Origin: Flavobacteriaceae bacterium UBA1903
Lineage (GTDB): Bacteria; Bacteroidota; Bacteroidia; Flavobacteriales; Flavobacteriaceae
Assembly: GCA_002337605.1 (NCBI GenBank)
Contig: DDGL01000014.1
Span: forward strand, 321,827 to 385,826
Length of the DNA stretch: 64,000 bases
Reading direction: 5' to 3'
Shown: one piece after another, positions 7,564 to 15,821 of the stretch
Numbering within the stretch: position 1 is the stretch's first letter
Layout: the number at the start of each line of letters is the position of its first letter
The notes under the pieces: generated by a model
What the model was told of the DNA's origin: nothing
Database searches by the model: none
The model's input: only the letters and a program-made list of their open reading frames with translations
Made by a program: the position numbers and the translations under genes

Positions 7564-7920
7564 GAACCTTGTCGCATTTATATGAAAAAAGCCTGTTCAG
7601 CTCTTGAATGGGCTTTTTTGTACCCAATACTTATTAAAAAAACAGTGTTCTTTTACAAAATCTCTAATAAAAACTACTGTTTACCCTACTACATTTACAG
7701 CCTCTAAACTGATACTTTTTTGGGTACGAACAACCTAAAAAAGAGTCTAAATTGGCACGTTTTCAAATTCAAAAAACATCGATTAAAAGCATTTTTTATC
7801 GTTTAAAAGCAAAAAAATGGGTAAAAATACATAAAACTTAATGAATCAGCACTATAGGATAATTAGTCTTTTCAAAGTATAATTGTACCAACAAAACAAA
7901 TAACAATAAAACTTATACTT
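7564..7920. other. Intergenic stretch of 357 bp
   Basis: It holds the terminator at 7585-7619, then AT-rich sequence with no credible gene on either strand. A near-perfect direct repeat, ATCGATTAAAAGCA at 7778-7791 and ATCGTTTAAAAGCA at 7798-7811 (20-bp period), lies about 110 bp before the next gene and could be a protein-binding site. TATAATTG followed by TACC near 7879 resembles a degenerate -7 element for the gene at 7921. Confidence 0.5.
7585..7619 (+). terminator. Intrinsic terminator after lipoprotein 4
   Basis: Stem AAAAAAGCCTGTTC with GAATGGGCTTTTTT (two G-U wobbles), 7-base loop, and a T-run within the right arm. It lies 22 bp after the stop codon at 7563. Confidence 0.8.
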
Positions 7921-8043
7921 ATGAAAAAACTTATGTTTATATTAGCTGTGCTTGCTTTAGCCGCTAGCTGTACCCCAGAAGATCAAGCAACCAATGACCA
8001 ACAAATTGACAAAGCGAAATACGAAGTTCCGCCAAACGGATAG
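7921..8043 (+). CDS. Tiny lipoprotein, 40 residues
   Basis: The ATG at 7921 opens a 40-codon frame: an N-terminus MKKLMFILAVLALAASC, with Cys17 as lipobox cysteine, then TPEDQATNDQQIDKAKYEVPPNG and a TAG stop at 8041-8043. The signal is a textbook lipoprotein signal, which makes chance occurrence unlikely despite the size. Its last 50 bp overlap the start of the downstream membrane-protein gene in the +1 frame, so translation may be coupled. The mature peptide is only about 24 residues; it could act as a small subunit or regulator of the neighbour. Family unknown to me. Confidence 0.65.
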   Translation: MKKLMFILAVLALAASCTPEDQATNDQQIDKAKYEVPPNG

Positions 8044-8515
8044 ACGAAAAGCATTTATATCGGGGGTGTTACTATCACTATCGTTGATAGCAACACCCTT
8101 CTTATTTTACATCTATAAATATGCGCCAGCAGAACCTGGTGTGGCCTGGGAAACAGCTTTTGGAACTGTAGAAGCTGGTAATTTTGGGAGTGTGCAAGCC
8201 TTTATGCATGCGCTCTTCACTAAAATCACCTTTGTTTTAATTACTTCCATCTGGTTTGTTACCTCAAGAAACTGGTGGAAATATGCCATCCTTGTGCCAC
8301 TTACCATGTTTTTGTTTCAACTGTCGGGTGTAGTAAATCATCAAATACAATTTATTGATGAGTTTGATTTCTTTTATTCAATTCCAGTGATCATTCCTAT
8401 TTTATTACTCCTAATTTTTATTTCGTATCGCATAAGTAAAAGAAACGCCATAGCAGAAGCACTAAATGCAGATGCCAATGAAGAAGTGAAGAAATTAATT
8501 AGCGACGACCTATAA
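7994..8515 (+). CDS. Membrane protein with four predicted TM helices, family unknown
   Basis: This 173-residue protein has a basic N-terminus (KRNTKFRQTDRRK) and hydrophobic segments at about residues 20-41, 72-90, 97-113 and 126-146, and a short cytoplasmic tail. The ATG at 7994 lies inside the tiny lipoprotein gene; the next usable start, GTG at 8066, would remove part of the first helix and the positive n-region, so 7994 is preferred. No catalytic motif is recognised. It is followed by a strong terminator and so forms a two-gene unit with the lipoprotein. Confidence 0.75.
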   Translation: MTNKLTKRNTKFRQTDRRKAFISGVLLSLSLIATPFLFYIYKYAPAEPGVAWETAFGTVEAGNFGSVQAFMHALFTKITFVLITSIWFVTSRNWWKYAILVPLTMFLFQLSGVVNHQIQFIDEFDFFYSIPVIIPILLLLIFISYRISKRNAIAEALNADANEEVKKLISDDL

Positions 8516-8542
8516 GTAAACGAAATCTTATCGTTACATATT

Positions 8543-8575
8543 AAAAAAGCCGAATCGTTTGATTCGGCTTTTTTT
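8543..8575 (+). terminator. Intrinsic terminator after the membrane protein gene
   Basis: Perfect 14-bp stem (AAAAAAGCCGAATC paired with GATTCGGCTTTTTT), loop GTTT, with the T-run in the right arm. It lies 28 bp after the stop at 8515. Confidence 0.9.
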
Positions 8576-8656
8576 ATGGATCTATAACCAGATGCGAAAG
8601 CACTATTTTACAAAGGGAATTGCCTGCGGCGAGTTCCGCTTCAACAGCGTTAAAGC

Positions 8657-8684
8657 AAAAAGCCAAGTCTTTCGACTTGGCTTT
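8657..8684 (-). terminator. Terminator of the tRNA transcript
   Basis: On the minus strand AAAGCCAAGTC, loop GAAA, GACTTGGCTTT is followed by TTGCTTT. The 11-bp perfect stem starts 12 bp beyond the 3' end of tRNA-Leu. Confidence 0.8.
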
Positions 8685-8695
8685 CTACACATCTG

Positions 8696-8781
8696 TACTG
8701 AAGACGGGACTTGAACCCGTACGGACATTACTGCCCACTGGATTTTAAGTCCAGCGTGTCTACCAATTCCACCACTTCAGC
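8696..8781 (-). tRNA. tRNA-Leu (anticodon UAA)
   Basis: The minus strand folds as an 86-nt class II tRNA: acceptor GCTGAAG with CTTCAGT (first pair G-U), anticodon stem-loop CTGGACTTAAAATCCAG reading UAA, a long variable arm (TGGGCAGTAATGTCCGTA region) and a T-arm with GGTTCAAGTCC. CCA is not encoded. It lies downstream of tRNA-Gly in the same orientation and ends before a hairpin terminator. Confidence 0.95.
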
Positions 8782-8812
8782 AGTTCGGCTCCGCTCAAAC
8801 GCGGTTAACCTA

Positions 8813-8830
8813 GTTGTGCTTTAACACAAC
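8813..8830 (-). repeat. Hairpin between the two tRNAs
   Basis: GTTGTG CTTTAA CACAAC is a perfect 6-bp inverted repeat in the spacer of the tRNA transcript. There is no T-run, so a role in tRNA processing rather than termination is possible. Confidence 0.4.
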
Positions 8831-8873
8831 ACTTTTGGTATAATATTTCAACTCTTCAAAAATAGCATTCGCA

Positions 8874-8893
8874 CACTAAGCGGAGTCGAAGTG
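8874..8893. repeat. Degenerate copy of the GAGCGCAGTCGAAG intergenic repeat
   Basis: CACTAAGCGGAGTCGAAGTG matches 18 of 20 bases of the arm at 34788-34807. An opposite-strand partner, GTTCGGCTCCGCTCA at 8783-8797, matches its reverse complement at 12 of 15 bases, so the pair looks like a decayed palindromic element around the tRNA spacer. Confidence 0.5.
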
Positions 8894-8966
8894 AGCGAAA
8901 AACGGGATTCGAACCCGCGACCTCCACCTTGGCAAGGTGGCGCTCTACCAACTGAGCTATTTTCGC
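8894..8966 (-). tRNA. tRNA-Gly (anticodon GCC)
   Basis: The minus strand gives a 73-nt tRNA: acceptor GCGAAAA paired with TTTTCGC, D-arm GCTCAGTTGGTAGAGC, anticodon stem-loop CCACCTTGCCAAGGTGG with GCC, T-arm CGCGGGTTCGAATCCCG. CCA is not encoded. It is the first of two tRNAs in this short operon. Confidence 0.97.
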
Positions 8967-9049
8967 GTAGTCTTAAAGAACGAACTTCTTTCCAGAAGCG
9001 GATGCAAATTTAAAATATTTACTGCAAATGCAAAGTCTTTTCTATATTT

Positions 9050-11665
9050 TTATTTCTTAAACTTTACAGAGTCTTTTCGTTGTAACATTCTCTTTATTTC
9101 ATTGAGCTTCATCAAAGCCTCTACAGGAGTTAATGTATCAATATCAGTTTCCAGAATTTCATCCCTGATTTCTACCAACAAAGGATCGTCCAGATTGAAA
9201 AAACTAAGCTGCAACTCATCCTTGGAAATGTCCTTCATCTTATCTGAAAGCTCTTCGGAAGAATGACTTTTTTCCAGTCTCTCCATAATTTTATTGGCGC
9301 GTTGTAGTACTATTTTAGGCATTCCCGCCATTTTCGCCACGTGAATACCGAAACTGTGATGTGAACCTCCCGGCACTAGTTTCCGAAGAAATAACACAGT
9401 GTCCTTTAATTCTTTTACCGATACGTTATAATTTTTAATTCTACTAAACGTTTCAGTCATTTCGTTTAACTCGTGGTAATGCGTTGCAAACAATGTTTTT
9501 GCTTTACTGGGGTGCTCATGCAAGTATTCACTAATAGCCCAGGCAATAGAAATACCATCGTAGGTACTGGTGCCACGGCCAATTTCATCCAGTAAAATTA
9601 AACTCCGTTCCGAAACATTATTTAAAATACTCGCGGTTTCATTCATTTCTACCATAAAGGTACTCTCCCCCATAGAAATATTGTCACTCGCTCCTACCCT
9701 GGTAAATATTTTATCCACACATCCCATTCGAACAGCGGTTGCAGGAACAAAACTCCCCATCTGTGCTAACAAAACAATTAAAGCGGTTTGTCGCAAAATA
9801 GCACTCTTACCACTCATATTGGGCCCGGTGATCATAATAATTTGCTGGTTCTCTCTATCCAAAAACACATCATTTGCGATAAACGGGCTATCGGGTGGTA
9901 ATTGTTGCTCAATTACCGGGTGACGGCCTTCTTCAATATGCAAATCGAAGGAGTCGTCCAGTACTGGCCTCACATATTTGCATGCTGTGGCATGGGTAGC
10001 AAATGAAGCCAGGCAATCCAACTCTGCTACTAAAGCCGCAGTTTGTTGAACCGGTGCAATAAACTGAAGCATCCATTGCACCATTTTTACAAACAACTCC
10101 TGCTCTAAAGCCAGTATCTTTTCTTCGGCTCCTAAAATTTTTGTTTCGTATTCTTTTAGTTCTTCAGTAATATAACGTTCTGCACTTACTAAGGTTTGTT
10201 TTCTGATCCACTCTTCCGGAACCTTGTCCCTATGGGTATTACGAACTTCAATATAATAGCCAAACACGTTGTTGGAAGCAATTTTTAATGAAGTAATCCC
10301 CGTGCACTCACTCTCCCTTTTTAGCATAGCATCCAGGTATTCCTTACCGCCTGTTGCAATGGCTCTAAGTTCATCCAGTGTTTCTGAAACTCCCTGTGCA
10401 ATTGCATTTCCTTTGCCAATGGCAACTGGAGCTTCTTCCACCAGAGTTTCGGATATTTTATTTTGAAGCAACTCGCAATCGTTTAATTGCTCGCCTATAA
10501 TTTGAAGTGATTCATTTTTGGATTGTGCCGCCAATTCTTTCAACGGAACAACCGCCTGCATCGAATTTTTTAACTGAACTACTTCCCGCGGATTGATCTT
10601 TCCCGTGGCCGTTTTTGAGATAAGCCGCTCCAGATCGCCCATTTTTTTTATGTGCGTTTTTGCCTTTTCCAACAGTTGGGGATTCTCCAGCAGAAAACTC
10701 ACTACTTCATGGCGTCTTGTAATTTTCTCAGCATCTTTTAGCGGAAGGGCCAGCCATCGTTTTAGCATACGCCCCCCCATGGGAGAAATGGTTTTGTCTA
10801 TCACATCCAGCAACGTCACGGCATTTTGTTGTGTGCTGTGATACAACTCCAGATTTCTGATGGTAAAACGATCCATCCACACATATGCGTCTTCTGCAAT
10901 ACGGGCGAGTTTAGTAATGTGTTTTAAGTTGCTGTGCTGTGTTTCCCCCAAATAGTGCAACGCGGCACCACTGGCAATAGTTCCCGCCTGCAAATGATCT
11001 ACCCCAAAGCCCTTTAAGTTCTTGACGTCGAAATGTTTTTCTAAAAGTTCTGAAGTATAATCTTGCTGAAAGATCCAATCTTCCAGATAAAATGTATGAA
11101 AATTATCTCCAAATATTTCGGCAAATTGTTTGCGCTTCTGTTTGCTGAAGAGCACTTCACTAGGATTAAAGTTTTGGAGCAACGTATCTATATATTCTGA
11201 AGAACCTTCCGCGGTTAAAAATTCACCTGTGGAAACATCTAAAAAAGCAACGCCCAACCTGTCTTTCGAAAAATGAACTGCCGCCAGGAAGTTATTACTC
11301 TTGCTTTGTAAAATATCGTCATTAAGCGCCACCCCGGGAGTTACCAGTTCCGTTACCCCACGTTTTACTATAGTTTTGGTTTGCTTAGGATCTTCCAGTT
11401 GATCACAAATAGCAACCCGGCACCCCGCCATCACTAGTTTTGGCAAATAGGTGTTTAAGCTATGGTGCGGAAACCCTGCCAACGCAGTCTGGTCACCACC
11501 ATTATTTCTGGAGGTAAGCGTAATATTTAAAATCTTAGCCGCTTTCTCTGCATCGCCCGCGAAGGTTTCATAAAAATCGCCTACCCGAAACAGCAACAAC
11601 GCATCAGGATATTTCGCCTTAATGGTGTTGTATTGCTTCATTAACGGGGTGACTTTTTTAGCCAT
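9050..11665 (-). CDS. mutS: DNA mismatch repair protein MutS
   Basis: This 871-residue protein is the mismatch-recognition ATPase of the repair pathway. The N-terminal domain has the Phe-x-Glu mismatch wedge in GDFYETF, the middle carries the connector, lever and clamp domains, and the ATPase has a Walker A GPNMSGKS at about residues 611-618 followed by LDEIGRGTSTYDG and the FATHYHEL switch. Length and order are typical of MutS1. It stands alone on the minus strand, 84 bp upstream (in map terms to the right) of the tRNA-Gly gene, and no mutL is nearby. Confidence 0.98.
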   Translation of the reverse strand: MAKKVTPLMKQYNTIKAKYPDALLLFRVGDFYETFAGDAEKAAKILNITLTSRNNGGDQTALAGFPHHSLNTYLPKLVMAGCRVAICDQLEDPKQTKTIVKRGVTELVTPGVALNDDILQSKSNNFLAAVHFSKDRLGVAFLDVSTGEFLTAEGSSEYIDTLLQNFNPSEVLFSKQKRKQFAEIFGDNFHTFYLEDWIFQQDYTSELLEKHFDVKNLKGFGVDHLQAGTIASGAALHYLGETQHSNLKHITKLARIAEDAYVWMDRFTIRNLELYHSTQQNAVTLLDVIDKTISPMGGRMLKRWLALPLKDAEKITRRHEVVSFLLENPQLLEKAKTHIKKMGDLERLISKTATGKINPREVVQLKNSMQAVVPLKELAAQSKNESLQIIGEQLNDCELLQNKISETLVEEAPVAIGKGNAIAQGVSETLDELRAIATGGKEYLDAMLKRESECTGITSLKIASNNVFGYYIEVRNTHRDKVPEEWIRKQTLVSAERYITEELKEYETKILGAEEKILALEQELFVKMVQWMLQFIAPVQQTAALVAELDCLASFATHATACKYVRPVLDDSFDLHIEEGRHPVIEQQLPPDSPFIANDVFLDRENQQIIMITGPNMSGKSAILRQTALIVLLAQMGSFVPATAVRMGCVDKIFTRVGASDNISMGESTFMVEMNETASILNNVSERSLILLDEIGRGTSTYDGISIAWAISEYLHEHPSKAKTLFATHYHELNEMTETFSRIKNYNVSVKELKDTVLFLRKLVPGGSHHSFGIHVAKMAGMPKIVLQRANKIMERLEKSHSSEELSDKMKDISKDELQLSFFNLDDPLLVEIRDEILETDIDTLTPVEALMKLNEIKRMLQRKDSVKFKK

Positions 11666-11995
11666 TGGAGTGGTATATATTAGACCTATAAAAATACAGA
11701 AATCTCATCCTTTTTTGAAATTTCTTAAGAATGAAGTTGTTGGGTTTTATCAACAATTTTTTGTCCCTGAAACTTTGGGGAAGTTACAAATAAAGAAATG
11801 TTGAGTAATCTGTAAAAGTCAGTATAGGAATTTATTAGTTATATACGCACTGGTAGTAGCCTACTTTAATTCAGTTGATTGTGCTGCTCATCAATTTCTC
11901 TATGAATTTGCTTAATTCTGGTTCATAAATTGTAGAGTACTTGCCTATTCATCGTTAGGTATATTACTGTATCTTTCGAAAGACATTTTCAACAG
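11666..11995. other. Intergenic stretch of 330 bp
   Basis: It separates the start of mutS from the start of the GNAT gene, so both promoters should lie here. TATCTTTC at about 11970, close to the -7 consensus TAnnTTTG, is the best candidate for the GNAT gene. No RNA gene, repeat or credible short gene was seen. Confidence 0.4.
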
Positions 11996-12523
11996 ATGAT
12001 TACCTACACACTTTCTACTTCAGATGAAGAATTGAAGCAAGTACTAGCCCTACAGCAGCGAAATCTCTTTGCCTCCGTTTCTGAAGAAGAACAAAAGACA
12101 GAAGGTTTTGTTACGGTACAACACGACTTTAAACTTCTGAAGGCAATGCATACTAAATGCCCTCACACCCTAGCAAAAGACGGAAACAAGGTTGTTGGGT
12201 ATGCCCTAAGTATGCACCCTGGTTTCGGAGAATGTATAGAAGTCTTACAGCCTATGTTCGAACAGCTTCGCCTCTACCCCGCGTACTCTAACTTTATTGT
12301 AATGGGGCAGGTTTGTATTGATAAGGCATATAGAAAGCAAGGAATTTTCAGAAATCTTTATAAGACCATGCAAGAACACCTACTACCAGATTTTACAGCA
12401 ATTATTACTGAAGTGGATGCTAAAAATAGCCGTTCGCTACATGCACATTATGCTGTAGGGTTTGAAGATTTAGGAAAGTATGCTACCGCTGGAAAAGAAT
12501 GGGTGTTACTCTATTTAAAGTAA
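11996..12523 (+). CDS. GNAT-family N-acetyltransferase
   Basis: This 175-residue enzyme has the GNAT fold; the acetyl-CoA-binding motif A is recognisable as QVCIDKAYRKQGIFRNLYKTM around residues 104-124, preceded by a strand and followed by VDAKNSRSLHAHYAVGFEDLGKY, the usual motif B region. The acceptor substrate cannot be predicted. It converges on the membrane protein gene with a 4-bp gap. Confidence 0.9.
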   Translation: MITYTLSTSDEELKQVLALQQRNLFASVSEEEQKTEGFVTVQHDFKLLKAMHTKCPHTLAKDGNKVVGYALSMHPGFGECIEVLQPMFEQLRLYPAYSNFIVMGQVCIDKAYRKQGIFRNLYKTMQEHLLPDFTAIITEVDAKNSRSLHAHYAVGFEDLGKYATAGKEWVLLYLK

Positions 12524-12527
12524 TGTT

Positions 12528-13571
12528 TCACAATAGCTCAACCCATTTTTTATGATGAGGATCACTGGCATCTAATAGCTCTATTTGTAGTTTTTTTGCT
12601 AGTTGTTCACCAATGTTCAAAGCACTTTTATACTCATTACTTCCAGAAATATGTATATGCTTGTTGGTATTATACCAGAGATTAATTTGAAATTGCCCTT
12701 CCTTTTTTTGATATACTGAAATATAATCCAGCGACGCCAGTTGTTTCCATGTTCCCCATTTTATAAAACCAATAACGTGTATGACCTTAAACTGGTTGTT
12801 TTCCAGATCAAACAAATAATCGTTAACCATCGAAAAACGAATACCGGTGATCATTAACAGCAGTACAATTTCGATACTTCTGAGCGGAAGCCTATAGTTT
12901 TGGTTATTAACAGGAATTTCAAAAAACATGGCGTATAAAACGACACTTGAAACTGTAAAACAGAAAGCTGCAACAATGGTTTGCCATAAGGGTCTGTTTC
13001 CTTGGGAGAAATAAGCATCTATTTTTCTTTGCTCTTTTGGAATAGGTGCTGCCGTATCGTCTTCCATAACAAATTGCTGGTTGGTCATTCCGTTATGAAA
13101 TTCAATATTGAGTTGCTGTGCTAGCTCTCTAGCTCGCTTTACGGCAGCTTCACTAAAGAAATAGGAGTCTATATAAAAGTGTTTTGTAGTGTCGTACCAC
13201 AGGTTAATTTCAAAACGACTATCGGGATTTTCAAACACTGAAACATATTCTAAATTATGGAACTGTTTCCAGCGACCAAACCCTAGTATTCCAACCCGTT
13301 TTATAATTTTATAGCGTTTTCGCTTAAAGTCGAAGTGATAATCCCGCACCATTCCAAAGACAACTCCCAGAATTACAAAAAGAAAAGCAGCAAATGACCA
13401 TCCTAAAACAACTTCCACAAAACTAACATCCTTTTCAGAAACTAGCACTTCATAGCCATTCCATAAAACCCCCAGAGCAACACAAAAACACGCAAAAGGG
13501 AACACTAACGCATACCAGGCTTTCTTACCTTTAACAATGGCTATTTCGTTTTTATTCATTGACATAAACAA
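12528..13571 (-). CDS. Membrane protein with an internal duplication, function unknown
   Basis: The 347-residue protein is two copies of one module. Each has two TM helices followed by a cytoplasmic domain: helices at about residues 19-38 and 54-73 with domain 76-157, then helices at about 199-217 and 232-246 with domain 249-333. The domains align clearly: GRWKQFHNLEYVSVFENPDSRFEINLWY against GTWKQLASLDYISVYQKKEGQFQINLWY. The linker (about 160-195) is acidic and polar. The domain resembles PH-like membrane-associated modules in its strand pattern, but this is only a guess. A second Met two codons in (MSMNKN) is an equally good start. Confidence 0.8.
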   Translation of the reverse strand: MFMSMNKNEIAIVKGKKAWYALVFPFACFCVALGVLWNGYEVLVSEKDVSFVEVVLGWSFAAFLFVILGVVFGMVRDYHFDFKRKRYKIIKRVGILGFGRWKQFHNLEYVSVFENPDSRFEINLWYDTTKHFYIDSYFFSEAAVKRARELAQQLNIEFHNGMTNQQFVMEDDTAAPIPKEQRKIDAYFSQGNRPLWQTIVAAFCFTVSSVVLYAMFFEIPVNNQNYRLPLRSIEIVLLLMITGIRFSMVNDYLFDLENNQFKVIHVIGFIKWGTWKQLASLDYISVYQKKEGQFQINLWYNTNKHIHISGSNEYKSALNIGEQLAKKLQIELLDASDPHHKKWVELL

Positions 13572-13634
13572 GTATACAAAATTCTAACTAGGAGTTGCCC
13601 GATTTGTGACCTATCCCATATTAAAAAGATTGGT

Positions 13635-13676
13635 AAAAAAAAATCCCAAACTCCTTTTACTGGAACTTGGGATTTA
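13635..13676 (-). terminator. Intrinsic terminator of atpD-atpC
   Basis: On the minus strand AAATCCCAA pairs with TTGGGATTT (9 bp, then a 2-base internal loop and three more pairs), followed by a run of seven Ts. It lies about 70 bp after the atpC stop. Confidence 0.75.
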
Positions 13677-13744
13677 AATTTATTTTTATTTCTACTACAT
13701 TAAGGTAGCTGAGTATTCCGTTTTTTCAGTGGAATGTATCGAAG

Positions 13745-14020
13745 CTAGTCTGCCAGTACAATTACTTTATTTTCACTGCACTCAACGGTTCCACCGTTAA
13801 TCTGCATCGTCCACTTACCTTCTTTCTGTGTAAATTTATTCTGGTGCCCTTCAGCAATAGTTGGACTTCCTTTAAAGCGTACTTCACCTTCAACTAAAAG
13901 AGAAACGATAGCAGCATGGTTGTTCAACATCTGGAACTCACCGTCCATTCCTGGAACTGTTACACTTTCTACTTCACCGCTTACCAAAGAAGCTTCTGGG
14001 GTTACTATTTCTAAATACAT
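13745..14020 (-). CDS. atpC: ATP synthase F1 epsilon subunit
   Basis: The protein is the epsilon subunit of the F1 rotor stalk. With the Met at 14020 (MYLEIVTPEASLVSGEVESV) it is 91 residues; the frame is open 20 codons further upstream but that part reads as leader (QQPQTNNYN). Only the N-terminal beta-sandwich is present: VPGMDGEFQMLNNHAAIVSLL is the typical signature. The C-terminal helical pair that inhibits ATP hydrolysis in other bacteria is absent, which I believe is usual in Bacteroidota. It follows atpD by 70 bp. Confidence 0.95.
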   Translation of the reverse strand: MYLEIVTPEASLVSGEVESVTVPGMDGEFQMLNNHAAIVSLLVEGEVRFKGSPTIAEGHQNKFTQKEGKWTMQINGGTVECSENKVIVLAD

Positions 14021-14090
14021 ATTGTAGTTGTTTGTTTGTGGTTGTTGGTTGTTGGGTTGCAATAAACCTTCAACTACCAACTGTCAACTA

Positions 14091-15596
14091 TTACGCTTCT
14101 GCCAACATTTTCTCTCCTGCCTCGATAGCTTCTTCGATAGAACCTTTCAAGTTAAAAGCCGCTTCTGGAAGGTGGTCTAACTCACCGTCCATAATCATGT
14201 TAAAACCTTTAATGGTTTCTTTAATATCTACCAATACTCCCGGGATCCCTGTAAACTGCTCTGCCACGTGGAAAGGCTGTGACAAGAAACGTTGTACACG
14301 ACGTGCACGGTTTACAGCTTGCTTATCTTCTTCAGATAATTCCTCCATACCCAGAATCGCAATAATATCCTGTAATTCTTTGTAACGTTGTAACAACTCC
14401 TTTACACGCTGTGCACAGTTGTAGTGCTCATCACCTAAAATTGCTGCTGTTAAGATTCTGGACGTAGAATCCAGTGGATCTACCGCCGGGTAAATACCAA
14501 GCTCTGCAATCTTACGAGACAATACCGTTGTTGCATCCAGGTGAGCAAACGTTGTTGCTGGTGCTGGATCGGTAAGGTCATCCGCAGGTACATATACCGC
14601 TTGTACAGAGGTAATAGACCCTTTTTTGGTTGACGTAATACGCTCCTGCATCGCACCCATCTCGGTTGCTAATGTTGGCTGGTATCCTACCGCAGATGGC
14701 ATACGACCTAATAGCGCCGACACCTCTGATCCTGCTTGTGTAAAACGGAAAATGTTATCTACGAAGAAAAGTACATCTTTCCCTTGTCCATCTCCTGCTC
14801 CATCACGAAAATATTCTGCAATTGTTAATCCTGATAATGCAACTCGTGCACGTGCTCCAGGTGGCTCGTTCATTTGTCCAAATACGAAGGTCGCTTTAGA
14901 CTCTCTCATTTTCATCTTGTCTACTTTAGACAAATCCCATCCGCCTTCTTCCATAGAGTGCATGAAGTCGTCTCCGTACTTAATAATACCAGACTCCAAC
15001 ATCTCTCTCAACAAGTCATTTCCTTCACGTGTTCTTTCCCCTACTCCTGCGAATACTGAAAGCCCCCCGTGACCTTTTGCAATGTTGTTAATTAATTCCT
15101 GGATCAATACTGTTTTTCCTACACCGGCACCACCAAAAAGACCAATTTTACCCCCTTTTGCATAAGGCTCAATAAGGTCGATTACTTTAATACCTGTAAA
15201 AAGTACTTCAGATGATGTAGAAAGGTCCTCAAATTTTGGAGCCTCACGGTGAATTGGCAATCCGTTCTCTCCCTCTTTTGGAAGATCCCCGATACCGTCA
15301 ATAGCATCACCAATTACATTAAAGAGACGTCCGTACACATCCTCGCCAATTGGCATTTGAATAGGAGACCCCGTTGCAACAGCGTCTACACCACGACTCA
15401 AACCATCGGTAGAGTCCATAGAGATAGTACGTACCGTGTTTTCACCAACGTGAGATTGTACTTCAAGAATCAATTTATTTCCGTGGTTATCTACTTCAAG
15501 ACTGTCGTAGATATTAGGAAGTTCAGCTCCGTTTGCGAATTCAACATCCACTACCGGGCCAATAATCTGTGCAACTTTTCCTGTAACTTGTGCCAT
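14091..15596 (-). CDS. atpD: ATP synthase F1 beta subunit
   Basis: The 501-residue catalytic subunit of F1 has the P-loop GGAGVGKT near residue 155, the catalytic Glu region GVGERTREGNDL, LFFVDNIFRFTQAG (Walker B) and ALLGRMPSAVGYQPTLATEMG. It makes ATP from ADP and phosphate on the cytoplasmic face of the inner membrane. Only atpD and atpC are here; the other subunits must be elsewhere, a known split in this phylum. A promoter with both elements lies about 60 bp upstream, and the leader carries a small hairpin. Confidence 0.99.
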   Translation of the reverse strand: MAQVTGKVAQIIGPVVDVEFANGAELPNIYDSLEVDNHGNKLILEVQSHVGENTVRTISMDSTDGLSRGVDAVATGSPIQMPIGEDVYGRLFNVIGDAIDGIGDLPKEGENGLPIHREAPKFEDLSTSSEVLFTGIKVIDLIEPYAKGGKIGLFGGAGVGKTVLIQELINNIAKGHGGLSVFAGVGERTREGNDLLREMLESGIIKYGDDFMHSMEEGGWDLSKVDKMKMRESKATFVFGQMNEPPGARARVALSGLTIAEYFRDGAGDGQGKDVLFFVDNIFRFTQAGSEVSALLGRMPSAVGYQPTLATEMGAMQERITSTKKGSITSVQAVYVPADDLTDPAPATTFAHLDATTVLSRKIAELGIYPAVDPLDSTSRILTAAILGDEHYNCAQRVKELLQRYKELQDIIAILGMEELSEEDKQAVNRARRVQRFLSQPFHVAEQFTGIPGVLVDIKETIKGFNMIMDGELDHLPEAAFNLKGSIEEAIEAGEKMLAEA

Positions 15597-15625
15597 TGTT
15601 AACTGTATCTGTTTTAGTTATATAC

Positions 15626-15642
15626 GGGTGTACAAAACACCC
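15626..15642 (-). repeat. Hairpin in the atpD leader
   Basis: GGGTGT ACAAA ACACCC is a perfect 6-bp inverted repeat placed between the predicted start of transcription and the atpD ATG. No T-run follows, so it may stabilise the mRNA or tune translation. Confidence 0.4.
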
Positions 15643-15657
15643 CTTTTTTCAACGGTG

Positions 15658-15689
15658 CAAAGATAGTTTTTTCTTACTTAATATTACAA
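15658..15689 (-). promoter_or_regulatory. Promoter of atpD-atpC
   Basis: On the minus strand TATCTTTG (15665-15658) is a full match to TAnnTTTG, and a TTG (15689-15687) lies 21 bp upstream as the -33 element. The sequence continues CACC, a very common context for Bacteroidota promoters. Confidence 0.6.
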
Positions 15690-15740
15690 TGGATTTTTAC
15701 TAAATTTTCTGAAGAAACTTAATCTAGGTGAGACGTGCTG

Positions 15741-15781
15741 AAAAAACAAAGACCTGTGCAGGGATTTAAACACCTGACAGG
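15741..15781 (-). terminator. Terminator of the LVIVD-repeat protein gene
   Basis: On the minus strand CCTGT-CAGG pairs with CCTG-ACAGG around one bulged base, followed by TCTTTGTTTTTTC. It lies about 40 bp after the stop at 15822. Confidence 0.65.
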
Positions 15782-15821
15782 CCTAATAATTTTAGCGCTC
15801 CTTAAAAGTGAAGTTAAAAAG

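Noticed and set aside
11730..11800. A 20-codon frame starting MKLLGF between mutS and the GNAT gene
   Set aside because: No signal peptide, start context or conservation that I can support; too short to call.
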